Assembly: GCF_001053185.1 (NCBI RefSeq)
Contig: NZ_CSTD01000003.1
Span: forward strand, 466,335-530,334
Origin: Mycobacterium bohemicum DSM 44277
GTDB lineage: Bacteria; Actinomycetota; Actinomycetes; Mycobacteriales; Mycobacteriaceae
Direction: 5' to 3'
Length of the DNA: 64,000 bases
A model generated the notes under the pieces. The model saw only the letters and a program-made list of their open reading frames with translations, had not been told where the DNA came from and did not search any database. Positions 9,513 to 17,557 of this stretch are shown one piece after another (position 1 is the first letter of the stretch; each line of letters opens with the position of its first letter). Position numbers and translations under genes: made by a program.

Positions 9513-11678
9513 ATGGACGCCATGCCGATGGTCGCCGACCACTTGACCGCCGGGCTGGACGACGAGCAGCGCGAAGCCGTGCTGGCCCCGCGCGGCCCGG
9601 TCTGTGTGCTCGCGGGCGCCGGCACGGGCAAGACCCGCACCATCACGCACCGCATCGCGCAGCTCGTCGCCAACGGTCACGTCGCCGCCGGGCAGGTGCT
9701 CGCCGTCACCTTCACCCAGCGGGCCGCGGGGGAGATGCGGTCGCGGCTGCGGGCCCTGGACTCCGGCGCCGGCGTGGGGGCGGTGCAGGCGCTGACGTTT
9801 CACGCCGCCGCGCATCGGCAGCTGCGGTACTTCTGGCGGCGGGTCGTCGGGGACACCGGCTGGCAGCTGCTCGACAGCAAGTTCGCCGTGGTGGCGCGCG
9901 CGGCCAACCGCGCCCGGCTGAACGCCGGCACCGACGACGTGCGCGACCTCGCCGGCGAGATCGAGTGGGCCAAGGCGTCGCTGATCGGCCCCGAGGAGTA
10001 TCCGGCCGCGGTGGCCGCCGCCGGGCGGGACATCCCGCTGGACGCCGCCAAGATCGCGGCCGTCTACGCCGCCTACGAGGCGCTCAAGACCCGCGACGAG
10101 TCGGTCACCCTGCTCGATTTCGACGACCTGCTGCTGCACACCGCCGCCGCGATCGAGAACGACGCCGCGGTGGCCGAGGAGTTCCGCGGCCGCTACCGCT
10201 GCTTCGTCGTCGACGAGTACCAGGACGTCACCCCGCTGCAGCAGCGGGTCCTGCAGGCGTGGCTGGGCGACCGGGACGACCTGACCGTCGTCGGCGACGC
10301 CAACCAGACCATCTACTCGTTCACCGGCGCCTCGCCGCGCTTCCTGCTGGATTTCTCGCGGCAGTTCCCCGACGCCACCGTGGTGCGCCTCGAACGCGAC
10401 TACCGCTCCACGCCCCAGGTGGTGTCCCTGGCCAACCAGGTGATCGCCGCCGCCCGGGGCCGGGTCGCGGGCAGCAAGCTGCACCTGGTCGGCCAGCGGG
10501 AACCGGGCCCGGCCCCGACGTTTCACGAGCACCCCGACGAGACGGCCGAGGCCGCCGCCGTCGCCGCGTCGATCGCCCGGCTGATCGAATCCGGCACCCC
10601 GCCGGCCGAGATCGCGGTGCTCTACCGCGTCAACGCGCAGTCCGAGGTCTACGAGGAGGCGCTGACCGAGGCGGGCATCGCCTATCAGGTGCGCGGCGGG
10701 GAGGGGTTTTTCAACCGCCAGGAGATCAAGCAGGCGCTGGTGGTCCTGTCGCGCGCGGCCGAGCGCGGCGCCGACGGGCCGGGCGGCTGCCGCCCGGCGG
10801 GGACGGCGCCAGCAGGGCGGGGGGGCCCGCGCGGGCGACGGCGACGGCCGCGGGGCGCGGGAGAAGCGCGACAGCGAGGCGGGCAGCGCGGCCACCGCGC
10901 GCGCCGGCGGGGCGGGCGCGGAGACAACCGCTGGGATGCGCTGACCGCGTTGGCCGAGCTGGTCGACGCCGAGGTGGCCCAGCGCCCCCAGCTCGACCTC
11001 CCGGGGTTGCTGGCCGAGCTGAGGCTGCGCGCCGACGCCCGGCACCCGCCGGTGGTGCAGGGCGTCACGCTGGCGTCGCTGCATGCCGCCAAAGGCCTGG
11101 AGTGGGATGCGGTGTTCCTCGTCGGGCTGGCCGACGGCACGCTGCCGATCTCGCACGCGCTGGCACACGGCCCGGAGAGCGAGGCCGTCGAGGAGGAGCG
11201 GCGGCTCCTCTACGTGGGGGTCACGCGGGCGCGGGTGCACCTGGCGCTCAGCTGGGCGCTCGCACGCAACCCGGGCGGCCGGCAGAGCCGCAAGCCGTCG
11301 CGGTTCCTCAACGGCATCGCACCGCAAACGCGACCCGAGCAGGCCGCGAATCGCTCGCGGCGCAATCGCGGCGCCGCGACCCGCTGCCGCATCTGCAACA
11401 AGGACCTGACCACGCCGGCGGCCGTGATGCTGCGCCGCTGCGAGACCTGCGCGGCCGACGTCGACGAGGACCTGCTGGTGCGGCTCAAGGCCTGGCGCCT
11501 CGAGGTGGCCAAGGAACAGAAGGTGCCCGCGTACGTCGTGTTCACCGACAACACCTTGATCGCGATCGCCGAGATGCTGCCCTCCGACGAAAAGGCGCTG
11601 GTGGCCATCCCCGGGATCGGCGCGCGCAAGCTCGAACAGTACGGTCCCGACGTGCTGGAGCTGGTCCGCGGTCGCTGA
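9513..11678 (+). CDS. uvrD2: ATP-dependent DNA helicase UvrD2 (with odd insertion)
   Basis: A superfamily-1A 3'-5' helicase of Rv3198c type. It has Walker [10 protein letters not shown], motif II VDEYQD, motif [16 protein letters not shown] and motif [18 protein letters not shown] tetracysteine linker (CRICNKDL and CETC) and a C-terminal HRDC domain ([14 protein letters not shown]) follow. Three near-neighbour starts are possible: TTG 9492, ATG 9513 and ATG 9522. The domain begins at [10 protein letters not shown]. Between about 10761 and 10930 the family sequence is replaced by a longer Arg/Gly/Ala low-complexity stretch that keeps the frame. This is discussed as a finding. UvrD2 is reported essential in M. 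tuberculosis. Confidence 0.85.
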   Translation: MDAMPMVADHLTAGLDDEQREAVLAPRGPVCVLAGAGTGKTRTITHRIAQLVANGHVAAGQVLAVTFTQRAAGEMRSRLRALDSGAGVGAVQALTFHAAAHRQLRYFWRRVVGDTGWQLLDSKFAVVARAANRARLNAGTDDVRDLAGEIEWAKASLIGPEEYPAAVAAAGRDIPLDAAKIAAVYAAYEALKTRDESVTLLDFDDLLLHTAAAIENDAAVAEEFRGRYRCFVVDEYQDVTPLQQRVLQAWLGDRDDLTVVGDANQTIYSFTGASPRFLLDFSRQFPDATVVRLERDYRSTPQVVSLANQVIAAARGRVAGSKLHLVGQREPGPAPTFHEHPDETAEAAAVAASIARLIESGTPPAEIAVLYRVNAQSEVYEEALTEAGIAYQVRGGEGFFNRQEIKQALVVLSRAAERGADGPGGCRPAGTAPAGRGGPRGRRRRPRGAGEARQRGGQRGHRARRRGGRGDNRWDALTALAELVDAEVAQRPQLDLPGLLAELRLRADARHPPVVQGVTLASLHAAKGLEWDAVFLVGLADGTLPISHALAHGPESEAVEEERRLLYVGVTRARVHLALSWALARNPGGRQSRKPSRFLNGIAPQTRPEQAANRSRRNRGAATRCRICNKDLTTPAAVMLRRCETCAADVDEDLLVRLKAWRLEVAKEQKVPAYVVFTDNTLIAIAEMLPSDEKALVAIPGIGARKLEQYGPDVLELVRGR

Positions 11679-11696
11679 CCGGCGAAAGCGCAGGTC

Positions 11697-11735
11697 AAAA
11701 ATCGGTTGTCGGTTGTGGTCGTGACCGTCTACCCT
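11697..11735 (+). promoter_or_regulatory. Candidate WhiB7-autoregulated promoter of whiB7
   Basis: An AT-rich AAAAAT (11697-11702) lies three bases before a -35-like TTGTCG (11706-11711). After an 18-base spacer comes TACCCT (11730-11735). An AT-rich block three bases upstream of the -35 is the described signature of WhiB7-responsive promoters, bound through the WhiB7 AT-hook. The leader ORF begins about 30 bases downstream. Confidence 0.65.
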
Positions 11736-11767
11736 CGGTCAAGCGCCAAGAGAGGAGGGTGGCCGCG

Positions 11768-11911
11768 ATGATCAACGACGTGTTCGGTGTAGGCGTTGCC
11801 GCCCCGGCGTCGACCGCTCGCGCCTCCCGTGCCGCCCACACCGCCGCGCCGGCGGCTGCCCCCAAGCATGCCGCCGCGACGGACGCGTCCGTGGATCGGA
11901 ACCATCTCTAG
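11768..11911 (+). CDS. whiB7 leader peptide (uORF)
   Basis: A 47-codon ORF starts at ATG 11768 after a good ribosome site (GAGGAGG). It is Ala/Thr/Ser-rich (for example VAAPASTARASRAA) and ends at TAG 11909-11911, about 135 bases before whiB7. Mycobacterial whiB7 is known to be preceded by a translated upstream ORF that senses ribosome stalling and controls readthrough of a terminator. Position, start signal and the following hairpin fit that role. The peptide itself probably has no separate function. Confidence 0.7.
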   Translation: MINDVFGVGVAAPASTARASRAAHTAAPAAAPKHAAATDASVDRNHL

Positions 11912-11937
11912 GCTCCACCCAAGCCGGTTTCACCCGA

Positions 11938-11972
11938 GGCCACGGACCCCGAAGTCACCAGGATCCGTGGCC
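11938..11972 (+). terminator. Attenuator hairpin in the whiB7 leader
   Basis: GGCCACGGA (11938-11946) pairs perfectly with TCCGTGGCC (11964-11972) across a 17-base loop, starting 27 bases after the leader ORF stop. The downstream U content is modest (ATCTTCAT). It is read as the conditional terminator between the leader ORF and whiB7. Ribosome arrest on the leader ORF would favour an alternative fold. Confidence 0.65.
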
Positions 11973-12046
11973 ATCTTCATGGGATCGACAACCCCCTGGT
12001 CCGGATCACCGCAAGGACACACCCGACCAGGAAAGCAGGTGGACGC

Positions 12047-12313
12047 ATGTCGGCACCGATGATCCGCACCCGGCCCCAGGCCCTGCCCTGTCACGTCGGC
12101 GACCCCGACCTGTGGTTCGCCGAGGCCCCGGCCGACCTCGAGCTCGCCAAGAGCCTATGCGCGGACTGCCCAATCCGGCGCCAGTGCCTGGCGGCGGCCG
12201 TGGACAGGGCCGAACCGTGGGGCGTGTGGGGCGGGGAGATCTTCGACCGCGGGTCGATCGTCAGCTACAAGCGGCCGCGGGGGCGACCGCGCAAGGAGCC
12301 GCTGGCCGCCTAG
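12047..12313 (+). CDS. whiB7: Transcriptional regulator WhiB7
   Basis: The 88-residue WhiB protein has four cysteines for a [4Fe-4S] cluster: one near residue 15 (PCHVG), the pair CADC, and one in RQCLAAA. The WhiB turn GVWGGE follows, then a C-terminal AT-hook RGRPRK, which is specific to WhiB7. It binds the sigma-A subunit and AT-rich promoter DNA to switch on intrinsic resistance to macrolides, tetracyclines and aminoglycosides. The leader ORF and hairpin upstream suggest attenuation control. It corresponds to Rv3197A and is convergent with the ABC1-kinase gene. Confidence 0.95.
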   Translation: MSAPMIRTRPQALPCHVGDPDLWFAEAPADLELAKSLCADCPIRRQCLAAAVDRAEPWGVWGGEIFDRGSIVSYKRPRGRPRKEPLAA

Positions 12314-12429
12314 AGGGTCTTCGGGCCGGCGGATCGCGGGTGAATCCAGGGCGGCGACACGCCGAGCGGCGTCGCCACAGGTACACCCCGGACGCCGTCA
12401 GCGCACCCTCGACGCCAAGGAAGCAGACG

Positions 12430-13770
12430 CTAGACGACGGCCGTGTCGGGCTCGGCGAAGCCGGGGATCAGCTCCTCGGAGAGCGCCTTGATCGGCACGT
12501 GCGCGTCCAGCTGGCACAGGATCGCGGCCACCGAGGCGATGACCCGCATCGGAATCGCGAGCTTGGGCGGCAGGTCCATCTGTCGGGCCGTCTTGATCTG
12601 CGACACCGACCGGTCGATCTGGCCGACCGTCATTCTCTGCAACCACTTGCGGGTGTAATGGAACACGTCGACCTCGATGGGTTCGACGTACTGGCGCAGC
12701 ATCTCGTCGATGTCGCGCACCGACACCTGCTGGCCCTTCTGGATGAAGCCGATCTTCTCCATCGTCGGCAGCAGCAGGTCGTAGTTCTTGTCGCGGGCCA
12801 GCCGGATCGTCATCCCGAGCTCGACCGGGTAGCCGCCGGGCAGGGGCGCCACGGCCCCGAAGTCGATGACGCCCATCCGGTCGTCGGGCAGCAGCATGAA
12901 GTTTCCCGGGTGGGCGTCGCCATGCAGCATGCCCAGCCGCCGCGGCGCGTCGAAGGTGAGTTCGAGCAGCCGGGTGCCGATCAGGTCCCGCTGGTCGGGG
13001 GTGCCGTGGCGGATGATCTCGGCCATCGGGATGCCGTCGATCCACTCCTGGACCACCACCTTGGGCGAGCTGGCCACGACGTGCGGGATGACGAACCGCG
13101 GGTGGCCCTGGTACGCCTTGGCGAAGGCGCGCTGGTTGTCGGCCTCCAGCCGGTAGTCGAGTTCCATCTCGGTGCGCTCGATCAGCTCGTCGACCACGCC
13201 CTGGACATCGGCGCCGGGGGCGAGCTGCTTGACCACCCCGACCATCCGCTGCATGGTCTTCAGGTCCGCCCGCAGCGCCTCGTCGGCGCCCGGGTACTGG
13301 ATCTTGACCGCCACGGTCCGGCCGTCGGACCACACCGCCTTGTGCACCTGGCCGATGCTGGCCGAAGCCACCGGCTTGTCGTCGAACGACGTGAAGCGCT
13401 CGCGCCACTTGGTGCCCAGCTGGCCGTCGAGCACCCGGTGCACCTTGGCGGCGGGCAGCGGCGGCGCGTCCTTTTGCAGCTTGGTCAGCGCTTCGCGGTA
13501 CGGCTCGCCGAATTCCTCGGGAATCGCGGCTTCCATCACCGACAGGGCCTGGCCGACCTTCATCGCCCCGCCCTTGAGCTCGCCCAGGACGGTGAACAGC
13601 TGGTTGGCGGCTTTCTCCATCAATTCGGCCTGGACTTCGTCCTTGGACTTGCCGGTCAGCCGCTTGCCGAACCCGAGCGCCGCCCGACCGGCGAAGCCGA
13701 CCGGGATGCTGGCCAGCTTCGCGTTGCGCGCGGCACGACCGCGTTTGATGTCTGCCACGCATCCCATCAT
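12430..13770 (-). CDS. ABC1/UbiB-family atypical kinase
   Basis: The 446-residue protein corresponds to Rv3197. It carries the family-specific KxGQ segment (MKVGQALS), an Ala-rich nucleotide loop (ASASIGQVHKA), the ion-pair lysine in AVKIQYPG, the catalytic region GDAHPGNFM and the metal-binding DFG (GVIDFGAV). ABC1 kinases are ATPases acting around lipids and quinones. The M. tuberculosis protein has been linked to macrolide tolerance together with whiB7, though I recall this only in outline. Two neighbouring in-frame starts exist; the conserved part begins at ADIKRGRAARN. Convergent position with whiB7 is conserved. Confidence 0.88.
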   Translation of the reverse strand: MMGCVADIKRGRAARNAKLASIPVGFAGRAALGFGKRLTGKSKDEVQAELMEKAANQLFTVLGELKGGAMKVGQALSVMEAAIPEEFGEPYREALTKLQKDAPPLPAAKVHRVLDGQLGTKWRERFTSFDDKPVASASIGQVHKAVWSDGRTVAVKIQYPGADEALRADLKTMQRMVGVVKQLAPGADVQGVVDELIERTEMELDYRLEADNQRAFAKAYQGHPRFVIPHVVASSPKVVVQEWIDGIPMAEIIRHGTPDQRDLIGTRLLELTFDAPRRLGMLHGDAHPGNFMLLPDDRMGVIDFGAVAPLPGGYPVELGMTIRLARDKNYDLLLPTMEKIGFIQKGQQVSVRDIDEMLRQYVEPIEVDVFHYTRKWLQRMTVGQIDRSVSQIKTARQMDLPPKLAIPMRVIASVAAILCQLDAHVPIKALSEELIPGFAEPDTAVV

Positions 13771-13903
13771 CCACGACGGTCAGCCGATAGCGGTACGTAT
13801 CTTCCCAACGCCGCCCCGACGCCTGCCTCTAGGTTGTTCCCTGGCAGGTCGCGGTCCCGCGACTGCCGGCAATGCTCATGCGAAGGGTGGTACCGACGAA
13901 GTC

Positions 13904-14077
13904 ATGGCAGCCAAGCAATCGCAGCACGACGCCGCGGACTCGTTGTTCCGGGCGATCATCGAGACGCTCGACAAGAACCGCAAGGACGGCACCTTGACGG
14001 CGGCCGTCCTGGAGGAACTGGCCCGCGCGTACGCGTCGGTGTCGACCAGCGTGCCCGAACAGGGGCGCATGGGCTAG
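13904..14077 (+). CDS. Small hypothetical protein
   Basis: A 57-residue protein of mixed charge, predicted mostly helical (SLFRAIIETLDKN and VLEELARAYASV), with a ribosome-site-like AAGGGTGG about 18 bases upstream. It is divergent from the ABC1 kinase and its stop overlaps the stop of the convergent ThiF-like gene by four bases. No domain was recognised. The location between conserved genes supports it as a real gene. Confidence 0.6.
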   Translation: MAAKQSQHDAADSLFRAIIETLDKNRKDGTLTAAVLEELARAYASVSTSVPEQGRMG

Positions 14078-14943
14078 CCGCACGAACACAGCGTGCACAG
14101 TGGGTGTCGGGTCCAGTGACGCGCGGCGATGGTTCCGGCGGCGAGGTCGATTTCCAGTGTGGCGTCCAGCGTCTGAGGCGGCGGGGCGTCGGGGACGACC
14201 TCCCGGCCGCGGACGGCCGCGATCACCCGGTTCACCTGGCTGAGCGCCAGCGCGGCGGTGGCGAGCAGGGTGGCCCGATCGGCCACCCCGACGGTCTCCC
14301 GCAGCTGCGCGGAGACCGCCGGCCACGCGGCGTCGCGGTCCCTGCGGTGCAGGTCCGCGCAGCCCAGGCAGCTGGTCACGCCGGGTATTACCAGCGGGCC
14401 GACCAGCCCGGTGCCGTCGCGCACCAGGACCGGCAGGTGGGCGACGCGCCGGGCGTGCAGTTCGCGCACCATGCGCGGGTCGGCCACCAGGGAGTCCGAC
14501 AGCACCACCAGGTCGACGGCGCCCGGTGTCACCGCGGCGTGCGGCTGACTGCTGTGCGCCACCCGGGCTCCCGAGCAGCGCAGCGCCTCGACGAGCAGGT
14601 CCGACAGCGGCCCGCGGCCGTGCACCCGGACCGAGGCCGTCCGGCCGCCCGAACGCGCGCATTCGGTCATCACCCCCGCCCCGACGAGCTGCTCGACGAG
14701 TCCGGCCAGGCCCCCGGCGTCCGTCAGCCCGCGATCGGTGGCCTGCCGCTGCAACTCCGGTATCGGTGTCGGCGATCGCATGGACCGCAGCAAGGTGGCC
14801 AACTCCGCGGCGGCGAGGCCGCTGGGCGGACGGACCAGGACCGCGCGGCGGGGGTCCCATCCCACCTGGACGGCGCCGTCGGGCCGCAGCAGCACCGGCA
14901 TCGCGGGGTCCAACGCATACCGGGAAAGCACGGCCGGTGACAT
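14074..14943 (-). CDS. ThiF/cyclodehydratase-like protein
   Basis: The 289-residue protein matches the Rv3196 type. The middle part has a Rossmann-like strand (VDLVVLSDSLVAD) and follows ThiF/E1-like proteins of cyclodehydratase type. It has a CxxC pair at SCLGCAD and a second cysteine group at the very C-terminus (CTLCSCG), which together would form a zinc site. The N-terminal 90 residues resemble a peptide-clamp domain. No precursor peptide or YcaO partner is seen nearby, so a role in peptide modification is not supported here. Function unknown. Confidence 0.75.
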   Translation of the reverse strand: MSPAVLSRYALDPAMPVLLRPDGAVQVGWDPRRAVLVRPPSGLAAAELATLLRSMRSPTPIPELQRQATDRGLTDAGGLAGLVEQLVGAGVMTECARSGGRTASVRVHGRGPLSDLLVEALRCSGARVAHSSQPHAAVTPGAVDLVVLSDSLVADPRMVRELHARRVAHLPVLVRDGTGLVGPLVIPGVTSCLGCADLHRRDRDAAWPAVSAQLRETVGVADRATLLATAALALSQVNRVIAAVRGREVVPDAPPPQTLDATLEIDLAAGTIAARHWTRHPLCTLCSCG

Positions 14944-14979
14944 GACCGAGACTGTGCCACCCGCGGCGGCTCGCCCGGA

Positions 14980-16347
14980 TCAGTTATCCACAGGGCCGGG
15001 GTCGTCGCCGTCCTGTTCGAGCTGCGCCTCAAGTTGCTCGATGGCCTCGTCGACCCCGCTGCCGCCCCCGCCGATGAAGCGATCGATGAAACCGGCCGGT
15101 TCGTCCAGGTCGTCGCCGGACGGGAGCAGATCGGGGTGTTGCCAGACGGCGTCGCGGGCGTCGTCGCCGCCGGCCTGGGTCAGGCGCTCCCACAGCGCGG
15201 CGGCCTCGCGCATCTTGCGCGGCCGCAACTCGAGGCCGACCAACGTGGCGAAGGTCTGCTCGGCCGGGCCGCCGGTGGCCCGGCGCCGGCGCAGGGTTTC
15301 GCTGAGCGCGGCGGCGCCCGGAAGCCGGTCGCCCAGGGCGGCGGTGACGACCACCTGCACCCAGCCCTCGATCAGCGCGAGCAGCGTCTCGAGCCGTTCC
15401 AGTGCCTGCGTCTGCGCCGGCGTCGCCTTGGGCTCGAATACGCCCTGCCCCAACAGGTTTTCGATGGCCGCCGGGTCGGACAGCGTCGCCGGATTGAAGT
15501 CGCGCGCCAGCTCCTCGATCCCGCTCATGTCGATCTGCATGCCCATCGCATAGGACTCGACCGCGCCCAGCAGTTGGCTCGACAGCCAGGGCACGTGACT
15601 GAACAGGCGGTGGTGTGCGGCCTCGCGGGCGGCCAGGAAGGTCAGGATCTCGCTGCGGGGTTGCTCGAGGCCGGCGGCGAAGGACTCGATGGCGTCCGGC
15701 ATGAGCGCGGCCACGCCCTTGGGGCCCAGGGGGAGGCCGATCTCGGTCGAGGTGAGCACGTCGCGGGACAGCCGGCCCAGCGCCTGGCCCAGTTGGGAAC
15801 CGAACGCCATGCCGCCCATCTGCGACATCATCGCCAGCAGCGGTCCGGCCATGCTCTTGGCTTCCTCGGGCAGCGATGACGCCCACACCGTCGAGATCTG
15901 CTGGGCCATCGGATCGCACAGGCGCTTCCAGGTTTCCAGGGTGTTGTCGACCCATTCGCTCGGGCTCCAGCCGACCGCCTTGGTGGTCCCGGCCGGCAGC
16001 GCCGTCGCGCCGTCGAGCCAGGTCTCGGCGAGGCGCACGGCGTCGGCGATCGCCGAGTTCGTCGAGGCGGGGACGGGCGCGACGAACCCGATCGAACTGG
16101 ACGCGACGCGCCGGGCCAATTCGTAGTTCACCGGTCCCGACGCCTGGCCGCCGGCCGTGACCGTGCCGGCGCTGGAGAACATCTGACCGAGCTGGGTGAA
16201 GATCTGCCCCAGGTCACCCATGCCGAAGTCGCCGCTCATGCCGAACGCGCCGAACGGCTCGGACGGCCCCGATCCGGACTCGGGATCTTTCTTCCCGTGT
16301 TTGTCGGGGTCGTCTCCGCCGGAGAACCCGAAAGGCAGGTCAGGCAT
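14980..16347 (-). CDS. DUF2342 zincin-like protein
   Basis: The roughly 455-residue protein corresponds to Rv3195, of the DUF2342 family of actinobacterial zincin-like metallopeptidases/hydrolases. It begins with a Gly/Phe/Asp-rich disordered stretch. A catalytic-like EAAHHRLF lies mid-protein, and a Gly/Asp/Glu-rich tail closes it. The HExxH order is altered to EAAHH, which is typical of the family, so proteolysis is unproven. ATG 16347 (PDLPFGF) was chosen because family members begin this way; a GTG six codons upstream is possible. It is divergent from the PDZ-Lon gene, about 95 bases away. Confidence 0.8.
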   Translation of the reverse strand: MPDLPFGFSGGDDPDKHGKKDPESGSGPSEPFGAFGMSGDFGMGDLGQIFTQLGQMFSSAGTVTAGGQASGPVNYELARRVASSSIGFVAPVPASTNSAIADAVRLAETWLDGATALPAGTTKAVGWSPSEWVDNTLETWKRLCDPMAQQISTVWASSLPEEAKSMAGPLLAMMSQMGGMAFGSQLGQALGRLSRDVLTSTEIGLPLGPKGVAALMPDAIESFAAGLEQPRSEILTFLAAREAAHHRLFSHVPWLSSQLLGAVESYAMGMQIDMSGIEELARDFNPATLSDPAAIENLLGQGVFEPKATPAQTQALERLETLLALIEGWVQVVVTAALGDRLPGAAALSETLRRRRATGGPAEQTFATLVGLELRPRKMREAAALWERLTQAGGDDARDAVWQHPDLLPSGDDLDEPAGFIDRFIGGGGSGVDEAIEQLEAQLEQDGDDPGPVDN

Positions 16348-16441
16348 AGGGTCAACGGTACTCACCCGCCGAAGCGAAAGCGCGGTCTTGGGTCAAGCTT
16401 GCAGTGAACGCCGCTCGGGGGTGCCCGTTAGTGTATGCGGC

Positions 16442-17464
16442 GTGAACAGGCGGATTCTGACGCTGATGGTCGCGCTGGTGCCGATCGTCGTCTTCGGTGT
16501 GTTGCTCGCGGTGGTGACGGTGCCGTTCGTGTCGCTGGGCCCGGGCCCCACCTTCGACACGCTGGGCGAGGTGGACGGCAACCCGGTGGTCGCCATCGAG
16601 GGGACGCAAACCCACCCGACGACGGGCCACCTGAACATGACGACGGTCTCCCAGCGCGACGAGATCAGCCTGGGTGAGGCGCTGACGCTGTGGCTTTCGG
16701 ACACCGAGCAGCTGGTCCCGCGCGACCTGGTGTATCCGCCGGGCAAGTCCCGTGACGAGGTGGACAAGGCCAACAACGCCGATTTCAAGCAGTCCGAGGA
16801 CAGCGCGGAGTACGCCGCCCTGGGCTACCTCAAGTACCCGGCCGCGGTCACCGTCGCCAGCGTCGCCGACCCGGGTCCGTCGGTCGGCAAGCTGAAGTCC
16901 GGTGATGCGATCGACGCGGTGGACGGCAAGCCGGTGGCCAATGTCGACCAGTTCACCGGATTCCTCAAGGCCACCAAGCCGGGGCAGGTGGTGACGATCG
17001 ACTTCCGGCGCAAGAACGCGCCGGCCGGCGTGGCCCAGATCACGCTGGGCAGCAACAAGGATCGCGACTACGGGTTCATGGGGGTGGCGGTGCTGGACGC
17101 GCCGTGGGCGCCGTTCGTCGTGGACTTCAACCTCGCCAACGTGGGCGGGCCGTCGGCCGGGCTGATGTTCAGCCTGGCGGTCGTCGACAAGCTGACCACC
17201 GGCGACCTGGCCGGATCGAACTTCATCGCCGGGACCGGCACCATCTCGGTCGACGGCAAGGTGGGCCAGATCGGCGGCATCACGCACAAGATGGTCGCGG
17301 CCCACGCGGCTGGCGCGACGGTGTTCCTGGTGCCGGCGAAGAACTGCTACGAGGCCAACTCGGACAACCCGTCGGGCATGCGGCTGGTCAAGGTGGAGAC
17401 GCTCAGCCAGGCGGTCGACGCGTTGCATGCGATCACCTCGGGGGGCCAGCCGCCCGCCTGCTGA
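16442..17464 (+). CDS. PDZ domain Lon-like secreted protease
   Basis: The 340-residue protein corresponds to Rv3194c. It starts at GTG with an N-terminal membrane anchor (about residues 8-30), so the rest is outside the cytoplasm. A PDZ domain occupies about 130-200 (KLKSGDAIDAVDGKPV). A Lon-type proteolytic domain follows, with the nucleophile in GGPSAGLMF and the lysine further on (GGITHKMVAAHAAGA), forming a Ser-Lys dyad. The same architecture is YlbL in Firmicutes. The substrate is unknown. It is divergent from the DUF2342 gene and followed by the UPF0182 gene about 95 bases later. Confidence 0.9.
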   Translation: MNRRILTLMVALVPIVVFGVLLAVVTVPFVSLGPGPTFDTLGEVDGNPVVAIEGTQTHPTTGHLNMTTVSQRDEISLGEALTLWLSDTEQLVPRDLVYPPGKSRDEVDKANNADFKQSEDSAEYAALGYLKYPAAVTVASVADPGPSVGKLKSGDAIDAVDGKPVANVDQFTGFLKATKPGQVVTIDFRRKNAPAGVAQITLGSNKDRDYGFMGVAVLDAPWAPFVVDFNLANVGGPSAGLMFSLAVVDKLTTGDLAGSNFIAGTGTISVDGKVGQIGGITHKMVAAHAAGATVFLVPAKNCYEANSDNPSGMRLVKVETLSQAVDALHAITSGGQPPAC

Positions 17465-17557
17465 GTGCGCCCGGCGGCCCCGATGACGCCGGTCACCGGC
17501 GCCGCGGCATGCGTACAGTTGTGACCGTCTCGAGAAAACGACCCAGGAGCGTAGCCA

